DNA of 64,000 nt. Origin: Aristolochia californica. Lineage: Eukaryota > Streptophyta > Magnoliopsida > Piperales > Aristolochiaceae. Each line of letters opens with the position of its first letter. Positions within the stretch are counted from its first letter, which is position 1. The position numbers and the translations under genes are program-made. This document shows positions 11,592 to 23,559 of the stretch, one piece after another. The DNA lies in the NCBI GenBank assembly GCA_029961685.1, contig JARWKL010000012.1, forward strand, positions 12,679,955 to 12,743,954. Direction: 5' to 3'. The notes under the pieces were generated by a model. That model saw only the letters and a list, made by a program, of their open reading frames with translations, was not told the DNA's origin and did no database searches.

Positions 11592-14285
11592 TTGACTCCC
11601 AATCCGTAAGTCATTTCTTACAAAAATATAGCCCGTAATGGATGATAAATCACTTTACAGTCATCTATGATTGTTAGGTAAGCTTTTTGTAAACGGGCAA
11701 AATTATGGCTAGTTTGATTCTAGTAAATATCCCACCGCACGTTCATTGAGAATTTAATGAGCGTTTCATATTCTCTTTAAAAGCTTTGGATCCACAGGTC
11801 ATTTGCATCGTTAACATGTTTCAAGCATGCATATCCATTTTTAAAACATGTGTAGAAGAAATCTCTTTCTTGTAAAATTCCATGCAATTAGGGTTGAACT
11901 AGTGGAATTTCCAAACTTGGAAAATAAAAATTTTGAGTTCATTTGAGGTGTGTGAATAAATTTTCTATACTTACATTTGCTATTGTTTTAATTTTTTTAC
12001 ACACAGAAACTCTAAAATTTTCATTTTGTTGTGATGTATTTGCCTTTTTTGGTTTACGGGATGAAGGGAGAGCGAAAACTCAAAGTTTTGATTTAAGAAA
12101 AAAGTGTACATCTCAAATGGAGATGCACAATGCACAAATGTAGGGAGAGATAATTCCAAAGAGTGTTTGAAATTTTTAGGGTTTGTAAGAACTTTTTAGT
12201 TATTATATCTCAGGTTTTGCAATCGTCGGGAAAACGGGGAGGCGGGGGTATTTTTATCTGACTGTTGACTCCCAATCCGTATGTCATTTCTTACAAAAAT
12301 ATAGACCGTTACTCATGATAGATCACATTACAATCATCTATGAATGTTAGGTCAGCTTTTTGCAAATAGGCAAAATAATGGCTTGTTTGACTCGAGTAAA
12401 TATCTCGCCGCACGTTCACTTCATAATTTAATGAGTGTTTGTTGTTCTCATTAAAAGCTTTGGATCCATAGGTCATTTGCATCTTTAACATGTTTCAAGC
12501 ATCCATATCCATTTTTAAAACACGTGTACAAGAATTATCTTTCTTGTAAAATTTCAAGCTATTAGGGTTGAACTAGTGGTATTTCCCAAACTTGGATAGC
12601 AAAAATTTTGTGTTCAATTGTGGTGTGTGAATAAATTTTCATTACTTACATTTGTTAATGTTTTAATTTTTATCCATACATAAACTCTAAAATTTACATT
12701 TTGTTGTGATCTATTTACCTTTTTTTGTTTACGGCAAGAAGGGAGAACGAAAACTCAAAGTTTTAATTTAATAAAAAAGTGTACATCTAAAATGGAGATG
12801 CACAATGCACAAATGTAGAAAGATATAATTCCAAAGAGTGTCTATGATTTTTAAGGATTGTGAGCTCTTTTCAGTTTTTAGTTCTTAGGTTTTGCAATCA
12901 TCGGGAATAGGGGGAAGAGGGGGATTTTTAATTGAGTGTTGACTCCCAATCCGTAAGTCATTTCTTACAATAATATAGCCCGTTACGAATGAAAAATCAC
13001 TTTAGAATCATCTATGATTGTTAGGTCAGCTTTTTTCAAACGGGCAAAAAAATGGCTTGTTTGACTCGGGTAAATATCCCACCGCACGTTCACTAGAGAA
13101 TTTAATGAGCGTATGTTATTCTCTTTAAAAGCTTTGGATCCATACGTCATTTGCATCTTTGACATGTTTCAAGCTTGCATATCCATTTTTAAAACACGTG
13201 TAGAAGAATTCTCTTTCTTGTAAAATTTCAAGCTATTAGGGTTGAACAAGTGGTATTTCCCAAACTTGGATAGCAAAAATTTTGTGTTCAATTGTGGTGT
13301 GTGAATAAATTTTCATTACTTACATTTGTTAATGTTTTAATTTTTATCCATACATAAACTCTAAAATTTACATTTTGTTGTGATCTATTTACCTTTTTTT
13401 GTTTACGGCAAGAAGGGAGAACGAAAACTCAAAGTTTTGATTTAATAAAAAAGTGTACATCTAAAATGGAGATGCACAATGCACAAATGTAGAAAGATAT
13501 AATTCCAAAGAGTGTCTATGATTTTTAAGGATTGTGAGCTCTTTTCAGTTTTTAGTTCTCAGGTTTTGCAATCATCGGGAAAAGGGGGAAGAGGGGGATT
13601 TTTAATTGAGTGTTGACTCCCAATCCGTAAGTCATTTCTTACAATAATATAGCCCGTTACGAATGAAAAATCACTTTAGAATCATCTATGATTGTTAGGT
13701 CAGCTTTTTTCAAACGGGCAAAATAATGGCTTGTTTGACTCGGGTAAATATCCCACCGCACGTTCACTAGAGAATTTAATGAGCGTATGTTATTCTCTTT
13801 AAAAGCTTTGGATCCATACGTCATTTGCATCTTTGACATGTTTCAAGCCTGCATATCCATTTTTAAAACACGTGTAGAAGAATTCTCTTTCTTGTAAAAT
13901 TTCAAGCTATTAGGGTTGAACTAGTGGAATTTCCCAAACTTGGATAACAAAAATTTTGTGTTCAATTGTGGTGTGTGAATAAATTTTCATTACTTACATT
14001 TGTTAATGTTTTAATTTTTTTCCATCCATAAACTCTAAAATTTACATTTTGTTGTGATCTATTTACCTTTTTTTTTATGGCATGAAGGGAGAACGAAAAC
14101 TCAAAGTTTTGATTTAATAAAAAAGTGTACATCTAAAATGGAGATGCACAATGCCCAAATGTAGAGAGATATAATTCCAAAGAGTGTCTGTGATTTTTAA
14201 GGAATGTGAGCTCTTTTTCAGTTTTTAGTTCTCCGGTTTTGCTATCATCGGGAAAAGGGGGAGGAGGGGGATTTTTAATTTAGTG
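11592..14285. repeat. Higher-order block V: A-B-C-C, young trimer copy 2 plus extra C
   Basis: Junctions are at 11788 (A), 12462 (B), 13136 (C) and 13810 (C). The first three units match block IV at 2,020 bp. The two C units are almost identical over their whole length, and both follow a segment with GTGGTATTTCCC and GGATAGCAAAAATT (~12,575 and ~13,250). That second segment is normally associated with the B junction, which points to a one-unit unequal exchange between B and C units. Confidence 0.85.
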
Positions 14286-16303
14286 TTGACTCCCAATCCG
14301 TAAGTCATTTCTTACAAAAATATAGCCCGTTACGGATGATAAATCACTTTACAATCATCAATGATTGTTAGGTAAGCTTTTTGTAAACGGGCAAAATTAT
14401 GGCAAGTTTGATTCTGGTAAATATCCCACCGCACGTTCATTGAGAATTTAATGAGCGTTTCATATTCTCTTTAAAAGCTTTGGATCTACAGGTCAATTGC
14501 ATCGTTAACAAGTTTCAAGCATGCATATCCATTTTTAAAACATGTGTAGAGGAAATCTCTTTCTTGTAAAATTCCATGCAATTAGGGTTGAACTAGTGGA
14601 ATTTCCAAACTTGGAAAATAAAAATTTTGAGTTCATTTGTGGTGTGTGAATAAATTTTCTAGGCTTACATTTGTTATTGTTTTAATTTTTTTACACAAAG
14701 AAACTCTAAAATTTTCATTTTGTTGTGATGTATTTGCCTTTTTTGGTTTACGGGATGAAGGGAGAGCGAAAACTCAAAGTTTTGATTGAAGAAAAAAGGC
14801 TACATCTCAAATGGAGATGCACAATGCACAATTGTAGGGAGAGATAATTCCTAAGAGTGTTTGTAATTTTCAGGGTTTGTAAGATCTTTTTAGTTATTAT
14901 ATCTCAGGTTTTGCAATCGTCGGGAAAACGGGGAGGCAGGGTATTTTTAACTGACTATTGACTCCCAATACGTATGTCATTTCTTACAAAAATATAGCCC
15001 GTTACTCATGATAAATCACATTACAATCATCTATGATTGTTAGGTCAGCTTTTTGCAAATAGGCAAAATAATGGCTTGTTTGACTCGAGTAAATATCTCG
15101 CCGCACGTTCATTTCATAATTTAATGAGTGTTTGTTATTCTCATTAAAAACTTTGGATCCATATGTCATTTGCATATTTAACATGTTTCAAGCATCCATA
15201 TCCATTTTTAAAACACGTGTACAAGATTTCTCTTTCTTCCAAAATTTCATGCTATTAGGGTTCAACTAGTGGAATTTCCCAAACTTGGATAGCAAAAATT
15301 TTGTGTTCAATTGTGGTGTGTGAATAAATTTTCATTACTTAGATTTGTTAATGTTTTAATTTTTATCCATACATAAACTCTAAAATTTACATTTTATTGT
15401 GATCTATTTACCTTTTTTTGTTTACAGCATGAAGGGAGAACGAAAACTCAAAGTTTTGATTTAATAAAAAAGTGTACATCTAAAATGGAGATGCACAATG
15501 CACAAATGTAGAGAGATATAATTCAAAAGAGTGTCTGTGATTTTTAAGGATTGTGAGCACTTTTCAGTTTTTAGTTCTCAGGTTTTGCAATCGTCGGGAA
15601 AAGGGGGAGGCGGGGGATTTTTAATTGAGTGTTGACTCCCAATCCGTAAGTCATTTCTTACAATAATATAGCCCGTTACGAACGAAATATAGCTTTAGAA
15701 TCATCTATGATTGTTAGGTCAGCTTTTTTCAAATGGGCAAAATAATGGCTTGTTTGACTCTGGTAAATATGCCACCGAACGTTCACTAGAGAATTTAATG
15801 AGAGGATGTTATTCTCTTTAAAAGCTTTGGATCCATAGGTCATTTGCATCTTTAACATGTTTCAAGCTTGCATATCCATTTTTAAAACACGTGTAGAAGA
15901 AATTTCTTTCTTGTAAAATTCCAAGCTATTAGGGTTGAACTAGTGGAATTTCCCAAACTTGGATAACAAAATTTTTGTGTTAATTTTTGGTGTGTGAATA
16001 AATTTTTTTTACTTACATTTGTTCTTGTTTTAAATTTTTTCCATACATAAACTCGAAAATTTTCATTTTGCTATGATCTATTTGCCTTTTTTTGTTTACG
16101 GGATGAAGAGAGAGAAAACTCAAAGTTTTGATTTAAGAAAAAAGTGTACATTTAAAATGGAGACGCACAGTGCACAAATGTAGAGAGAGATAATTCCAAA
16201 GAGTGTCAGTAATTTTTAGAGAATTTAAGCTCTTTTTAGTTTTTATATCTCAGGTTTTGCAATCATCGGGAAAAGGAGGAGGCGGGGTGTTTTTAACTGA
16301 GTG
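14286..16303. repeat. Higher-order block VI: A-B-C
   Basis: Junctions are at 14482 (A, GGATCT so the BamHI-type site is lost), 15155 (B) and 15829 (C). A and B are diverged relatives of blocks IV and V (AAAATTATGG, GCGTTTCATATTC, GCAAATAGGC, CTCGAGTAAATATCTC), whereas C is of a different lineage (ACGAACGAAATATAGC). The A unit's dyad reads CAATCATCAATGATTG. Confidence 0.82.
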
Positions 16304-18279
16304 TTGACTCCCAGTCCATAAGTCATTTGTTACAAAAAGATAGCCCGTTACGGATGATAAATCACTTTACAATCATCAATGATTGTTGGGTAAGCTTTTT
16401 GTAAACGGGCAAAATAATGGCTAGTTTGATTCTGGTAAATATCCCGCCGCACATTCATTGAGAATTTAATGAGCGTTTGTTACTCTCTTTAAAAGCTTTG
16501 GATCCACAAGTCATTTGCATCGTTAACATGTTTCAAGCATGCATATCCATTTTTAAAACATGTGTAGAAGAAATCTCTTTCTTGTAAAATTCCATGCAAT
16601 TAGGGTTGAACTAGTGGAATTTCCAAACTTGGAAAATAAAAATTTTGAGTTCATTTGTGGTGTGTGAATAAATTTTCTATACTTACATTTGTTATTGTTT
16701 TAATTTTTTTTCACACAGAAACTCTAAAATTTTCATTTTGTTGTGATGTAATTGCCTTTTTTGGTTTACAGGATGAAGGGAGAGCAAAAACTCAAAGTTT
16801 TGATTTAAGAAAAAAGTGTACATCTCAAATGGATATGCACAATGCACAAATGTAGGGAGTAATAATTCCAAAGAGTGTTTGTAATTTTTAGGGTTTGTAA
16901 GATCTTTTTAGTTATTATATCTCAGGTTTTGCAATCGTCGGGAAAATGGGGAGGTGGGGTATTTTTAACTGACTGTTGACTCCCAATCCGTATGTCATTT
17001 CTTAAAAACATATAGCCCGTTACTCATGATCAATCACATTATAATCATCTATGATTGTTAGGTCAGCTTTTTGCAAATAGGCAAAATAATGGCTTGTTTG
17101 ACTCGAGTAAATATCTCGCCGCACGTTCACTTCAGAATTTAATGAGTGTTTGTTATTCTCATTAAAAGCTTTGGATCCATAGGTCATTTGCTTCATTAAC
17201 ATGTTTCAAGCATGCATATCCATTTTTAAAACACGTGTAGAAGAAATCTCTTTCTTTTAAAATTTCAAGCTATTAGGGTTGAACTAGTGGAATTTCCCAA
17301 ACTTGTATAACAAAAATTTTGTGTTCAATTGTGGTGTGTGAATAATTTTTCATTACTTACATTTGTTAATGTTTTAATTTTTTTCCATACATAAACTCTA
17401 AAATTTACATTTTGTTGTGATCTATTTACCTTTTTTTGATTACGGCATGAAGGGAGAACGAAAACTCAAAGTTTTGATTTAATAAAAAAGTATACTTCTA
17501 AAATGGAGATGCACAATGCCCAAATGTAGAGAGATATAATTCCAAAGAGTGTCTGTGATTTTTAAGGATTGTGAGCACTTTTCAGTTTTTAGTTCTCAGG
17601 TTTTGCAATCGTCGGGAAAAGGGGGAGGCGGGGGATTTTTAATTGAGTGTTGACTCCCATTCCGTAAGTCATTTCTTACAATAATATAGCCTGTTATGAA
17701 TGAAAAATCACTTTAGAATCATCTATGATTGTTAGATAATCTTTTTTCAAACGGGCGAAATAATAGCTTGTTTGACTCGGGTAAATATCCCACCAAACTT
17801 TGGATCCATAGGTCATTTGCATCTTTAACATGTTTCAAGCTTTCACATCCATTTTTAAAATACGTGTAGAAGAAATCTCTTTCTTGTAAAATTCCAAGCT
17901 ATTAAGGTTGAACTAGTGGATTTTCCCAAACTTGGATAACAAAATTTTTGTTTTAATTTTTGGTGTATTAATAAATTTTCTTTACTTAGATTTGTTATTG
18001 TCTTAAATTTTTTCCATACATAAACTCAAAAATTTTCATTTTGCTGTGATCTATTTGCCTTTTTTTGTTTACGGGATGAAGGGAGAGAGAAAACTCAAAG
18101 TTTTTATTTAAGAAAAAAGTGTACATTTAAAATGGAGATGCACAATGCACAAATGTAGGGAGAGATAATTCCAAAGAGTGTTTTTAATTTTTAGGGTTTG
18201 TAAGATCTTTTTAGTTTTTATATCTTAGGTTTGGCAATCGTCGGGAAAACGGGGAGGCGGGATATTTTTAACTGACTGT
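16304..18279. repeat. Higher-order block VII: A-B-C with shortened C
   Basis: Junctions are at 16500 (A), 17173 (B) and 17802 (C). The B unit still shows GCAAATAGGC and CTCGAGTAAATATCTC, so it belongs to the blocks IV-VI lineage. The C unit carries a 45-bp internal deletion at ~17795, which shortens this junction interval to 629 bp. The DNA after the deleted C unit closely matches that after the unit at 22427. Confidence 0.82.
17790..17803. repeat. 45-bp internal deletion in a C unit
   Basis: CCCACC runs directly into AAACTTTGGATCC. The missing segment is GCACGTTCACT through TTTAAAAGC. The interval to the previous junction falls to 629 bp, which matches the visible loss. Confidence 0.85.
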
Positions 18280-21200
18280 TGACTCCCAATCCGTATGTCA
18301 TTTCTTACAAAAATATAGCCCGTTACTCATGATAAATCACATTACAATCATCTATGATTGTTATGTCAACTTTTTGCAAATGGGCAAAATAATGGCTTGT
18401 TTGACTCGGGTAAATATCCCCCCGCACGTTCACTTCAGAATTTAATGAGTGTTTGTTATTCTCATTAAAAGCTTTGGATCCATAGGTCATTTGCATCTGT
18501 AAGATGTTTCAAGCATGCATATCCATTTTTAAAACACGTGTAGAAGAATTCTCTTTCTTGTAAAATTTCAAGCTGTTAGGGTTGAACTAGTGGAATTTCC
18601 CAAACTTGGATAACAAAAATTTTGTGTTCAATTGTGGTGTGTGAATAAATTTTCATTACTTACATTTGTTAATGTTTTAATTTTTTCCCATACATAAACT
18701 CTAAAATTTACATTTTGGTGTGATCTATTTACCTTTTTTTGTTTACGGCATGAACGGAGAACGAAAATTCAAAGTTTTAATTTAATAAAAAATTGTACAT
18801 CTAAAATGGAGATGCACAATGCCCAAATGTAGAGAGATATAATTCCAAATAGTGTCTGTGATTTTTAAGGATTGTCAGCTCTTTTCAGTTTCTGGTTCTC
18901 AGGTTTTGCAATCGTCGGGAAAAGGGGGAGGCGGGGGATTTTTAATTCAGTGTTGACTCCCAATCTGTAAGTTATTTCTTACAATAATATAACCCATTAC
19001 GAATGAAATATAACCTTAGAATCATCTATGATTGTTAGGTCAGCTTTTTTCAAACGGGCAAAATAATGGCTTGTTTGACTATGGTAAATATCCCATCGCA
19101 CGTTCACTAGAGAATTTAATGAGCGTATGTTATTCTCTTTAAAAGCTTTGGACCCATAGGTCATTTGCATCTTTAACTTGTTTCAAGCTTGCATATCCAT
19201 TTTTAAAACACGTGTAGAAGAAATCACTTTCTTGTAAAATTCCAAGCTATTATGGTTGAACTAGTGGAATTTCCCAAACTTGGAAAACAACCTTTTTGTG
19301 TTAATTTTTGGTTTGTGAATAAATTTTCTTTACTTACATTTGTTATTGTTTTAAATTTTTTTCATACATAAATTCAAAAATTTTCATTTTGCTGTGATCT
19401 ATTTGCCTTTTATTGCTTACGGGATGAAGGGAGCTCAAAGTTTTGATTGAAGAAAAAAGTGTACATTTAAAATGGAGACGCACAATGCACAAATGTAGAG
19501 AGAGATAATTCCAGAGAGTGTCTGTAATATTTAGGGAATTTAAGCTCATTTTAGTTTTTATATCTCAGGTTTTGCAATCGTCGGGAAAATGGGGAGGCGG
19601 GGTGTTTTTAACTGAGTGTTGACTCCCAATCCGTAAGTCATTTGTTACAAAAATATAGCCCATTACTCATGATAAATCACATTACAATCATCTATGATTG
19701 TTAGGTCAGCTTTTTGCAAACGGGCAAAATAATGGCTTGCTTGACTCGGGTAAATATCCCGTCGCACGTTCACTTCAGAATTTAATGAGTGTTTGTTATT
19801 CTCATTAAAAGCTTTGGATCCATAGGTTATTTGCATCTTTAACAAGTTTCAAGCATGCATATCCATTTTTAAAACACGTGTAGAAGAATTCTCTTTCTTG
19901 TAAAATTTCAAGATATTAGGGTTGAACTAGTGGAATTTCCAAAACTTGGATAACAAAACTTTTGTGTTCAATTGAGGTGTGTGAATAAATTTTCATAACT
20001 TACAATTTTTAATGTTTTAATTTTTTTCCATACATAAACTCTAAAATTTACATTTTGTTGTGATCTATTTACCTTTTTTTGTTTACGGCATGAAGGGAGA
20101 ACGAAAACTCAAAGTTTTGATTTAATAAAAAAGTGTACATCTAAAATGGAGATGCACAATGCACAAATGTAGAGAGATATAAATCCAAAGAGTGTCTGTA
20201 ATTTTTAAGGATTGTGAGCTCTTTTCAGTTTTTAGTTCTCAGGTTTTGCAATCGTCGGGAAAAGGGGGAAGCGGGGGATTTTTAATTGAGTGTTGACTCC
20301 CAATCCGTAAGTCATTTGTTACAATAATATAGCCCCATACGAATGAAAAATCACTTTAGAAACATCTATGATTTTTAGGTCAGCTTTTTTCAAACGGGCA
20401 AAATAATGTCTTGTTTGACTCGGGTAAATATCCCACCGCACGTTCTTTGGAGAATTTAATGAGCGTATGTTATTCTCTTTAAAAGCGTTGGATCCATAGG
20501 TCATTTGCATCGTTAACATGTTTCATGCTTTCATATCCATTTTTAAAACATGTGTAGAAGAATTTTCTTTCTAGTAAAATTTTAAGCTATTAGGGTTGAA
20601 CTAGTGGAATTTCCCAAACTTGGATAACAAAAATTTTGTGTTCAATTGTGGTGTGTAAATAAATTTTCATTACTTACATTTTTTATTATTTTAATTTTTT
20701 TCTGTACATAAACTCTAAAATTTACATTTTGTTGTGATCTATTTACCTTTGTTTGTTTACGGCATGAAGGGAGAACGAAAACTCAAAGTTTTGATTTAAT
20801 AAAAAAGTGTACATCTAAAATGGAGATGCACAATGACCAAATGTAGAGAGATATAATTCCAAAAAGTGTCTGTGATTTTTAAGGATTGTAAGCTCTTATC
20901 AGTTTTTAGTTCTCAGGTTTTGCAATAGTCGGGAAAAGGGGGAGGAAGGGGATTTTTAATTGAGTGTTGACTCCCAACCTGTAAGTCATTTCTTACAATA
21001 ATATAGCCCGTTACGAATGAAAAACCACTTTACAATCATCTAAGATTGTTAGGTCAGCTTTTTTCAAACGGGCAAAATAATGGCTTGTTTGACTCGGGTA
21101 AATATCCCACCGCACGTTCACTAGAGAAATTAATGAGCGTATGTTATTCTCTTTAAAAGCTTTGGATCTTTAACATGTTTCAAGCTTGCATATCCATTTT

Positions 21201-21623
21201 TAAAACACGTGTAGAAGATATCTCTTTCTTGTAAAATTCCAAGCTATAAGGGTTGAACAAGTGGAATTTCCCAAACTTGGATAACAAAACTTTTGTGTTA
21301 ATTTATGGTGTGTGAATAAATTTTCTTTACTTACATTTGTTATTGTTTTAAATTTTTTCCATACGTAAACTAAAAAAATTTCATTTTGTTGTGATCTATT
21401 TGCCTTTTTTTGTCTACGGGATGAAGGGAGTGAGAAAACTCAAACTTTTGATTTAGGAAAAAAGTGTACATTTAAAATGGAGACGCACAGTGCACAAATG
21501 TGGAGAGAAATAATTCCAAAGAGTGTTTGTAATTTTTAGGGAATTTAAGCTCTTTTTAGTTTTTATATCTCAGGTTTTGGAGTCGTCGGTAAAAGGGGGA
21601 GGCGGGGTGTTTTTAACTGAGTG
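18280..21623. repeat. Block VIII: B-C-B-C-C, A units missing
   Basis: Junctions are at 18476 (B), 19150 (C, GGACCC), 19816 (B), 20490 (C, AAAAGCGTTGGATCC) and 21164 (C, 17-bp deletion). No A unit is present between 17.8 and 21.6 kb, so the A-B-C order has been edited by loss of A, presumably by unequal exchange. At ~19430 about 8 bp are missing (GGGAGCTCAAAG), giving a 666-bp interval. Confidence 0.8.
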
Positions 21624-23559
21624 TTGACTCCCAATCCGTAAGTCATTTCTTAAAAAAAAATAGCCCGTTACGGATGATAAATCACTTTACAATCATCTAT
21701 AATTGTTAGGTAAGCTTTTTGTAAATGGGCAAAATAATGGCTAGTTTGATTCTGGTAAATATCCCATCGCACGTTCATAGAGAATTTATTGAGCATTTGT
21801 TATTCTCTTTAAAAGCTTTGGATCCACAGGTCATTTGCATCTTTAACGTGTTTCAAGCATGCATATCCATTTTTAAAACACGTGTAGAAGAATTCTCTTT
21901 CTTGTAAAATTTCAAGCTATTAGGGTTGAACTAGTGGAATTTCCTAAACTGGGATAACAAAAAGTTTGTGTCCAATTGTGGTGGGTGAATAAATTTTAAT
22001 TAATTACATTTGTTAATGTTTTAATTTTTTACCATTCTTAAACTCTAAAATTTACATTTTGTTGTGATCTATTTACCTTTTTTTGTTTACGGCATGAAGG
22101 GAGAACGAAAACTCAAAGTTTTGATTTAATAAAAAAGTGTACATCTAAAATGGAGATGCACAATTCACAAATGTAGAGAGATATAATTCCAAAGAGTGTC
22201 TGTGATTTTTAAGGATTGTGAGCTCTTTTCAGTTTTTAGGTCACAGGTTTTTGCAATCGTCGAGAAAAGGGGGAGGAGGGGGATTTTTAATTGAGTGTTG
22301 ACTCCCAATCTGTAAGTCAGCTTTTTTCAAATGGGCAAAATAATGACTTGTTTGACTCGGGTAAATATCCCACCTCACGTTCACTAGAGAATTTAATGAG
22401 CGTATGTTATTCTCTTTAAAAGCTTTGGATCCATAGGTCATTTGCATCTTTAACATGTTTCAAGCTTTCACATCCATTTTTAAAATACGTGTAGAAGAAA
22501 TCTCTTTCTTGTAAAATTCCAAGCTATTAAGGTTGAACTAGTGGATTTTCCCAAACTTGGATAACAAAATTTTTGTTTTAATTTTTGTGTATTAATAAAT
22601 TTTCTTTACTTAGATTTGTTATTGTCTTAAATTTTTTCCATACATAAACTCAAAAATTTTCATTTTGCTGTGATCTATTTGCCTTTTTTTGTTTACGGGA
22701 TGAAGGGAGAGAGAAAAATCAAAGTTTTTATTTAAGAAAAAAGTGTACATCTAAAATGGAGATGCACAATCCCAAATGTAGAGAGATATAATTCCAAAAA
22801 GTGTCTGTGATTTTTAAGGATTGTAAGCTCTTATCAGTTTTTAGTTCTCAGGTTTTGCAATAGTCGGGAAAAGGGGGAGGAGGGGGATTTTTAATTGAGT
22901 GTTGACTCCCAACCAGTAAGTCATTTCTTACAATAATATAGCCCGTTACGAATGAAAAACCACTTTACAATCATCTAAGATTGTTAAGTCAGCTTTTTTC
23001 AAACGGGCAAACTAATGGCTTGTTTGACTCGGGTAAATATCGCACCGCACGTTCACAAGAGAAATTAATGAGCGTATGTTATTCTCTTTAAAAGCTTTGG
23101 ATCTTTTAACATGTTTCAAGCTTGCATATCCATTTTTAAAACACGTGTAGAAGATATCTCTTTCTTGTAAAATTCCAAGCTAGAAGGGTTGAACAAGTGG
23201 AATTTCCCAAACTTGGATAACAAAACTTTTGTGTTAATTTATGGTGTGTCAATAAATTTTCTTTACTTACATTTGTTATTGTTTTAATTTTTTTCCATAC
23301 ATAAACTAAAAAAATTTCATTTTTTTGTGATCTATTTGCCTTTTTTTGTCTACGGGATGAAGGGAGTGAGAAAACTCAAACTTTTGATTTAGGAAAAAAG
23401 TGTACATTTAAAATGGAGACGCACAGTGCACAAATGTAGAGAGAGATAATTCCAAAGAGTGTTTGTAATTTTTAGGGAATTTAAGCTCTTTTTAGTTTTT
23501 ATATCTCAGGTTTTGGAGTCGTCGGTAAAAGGGGGAGGCGGGGTGTTTTTAACTGAGTG
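21624..23559. repeat. Block IX: A-C-C, B missing and one C truncated
   Basis: Junctions are at 21820 (A), 22427 (C) and 23099 (C, GGATCTTTT). The first C lacks about 67 bp at ~22316, so the interval is 607 bp, the shortest among units that keep the junction. The second C belongs to the 17-bp-deletion lineage. The A unit has TCTATAATTGTTAGG and GAATTTATTGAGCATTTG as private changes. Confidence 0.82.
22305..22330. repeat. 67-bp internal deletion in a C unit
   Basis: CTGTAAGTCA is joined directly to GCTTTTTTCAAA. The deleted stretch contains the TTTCTTACAATAATATAGCC region and the CAATCAT/ATGATTG dyad. GTCA occurs at both deletion edges (AAGTCATTT and AGGTCAGC), consistent with short-homology deletion. 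This unit therefore has no dyad. Confidence 0.85.

Noticed and set aside
11943..12143. Plus-strand 60-66-codon frames near the T-run (also 16655, 29949, 42742, 61874) as a secreted peptide, because the start looks hydrophobic
   Set aside because: The hydrophobic stretch is simply translation of the TTTTAATTTTTTT tract. The frame is open in only a few units and varies with T-run length.
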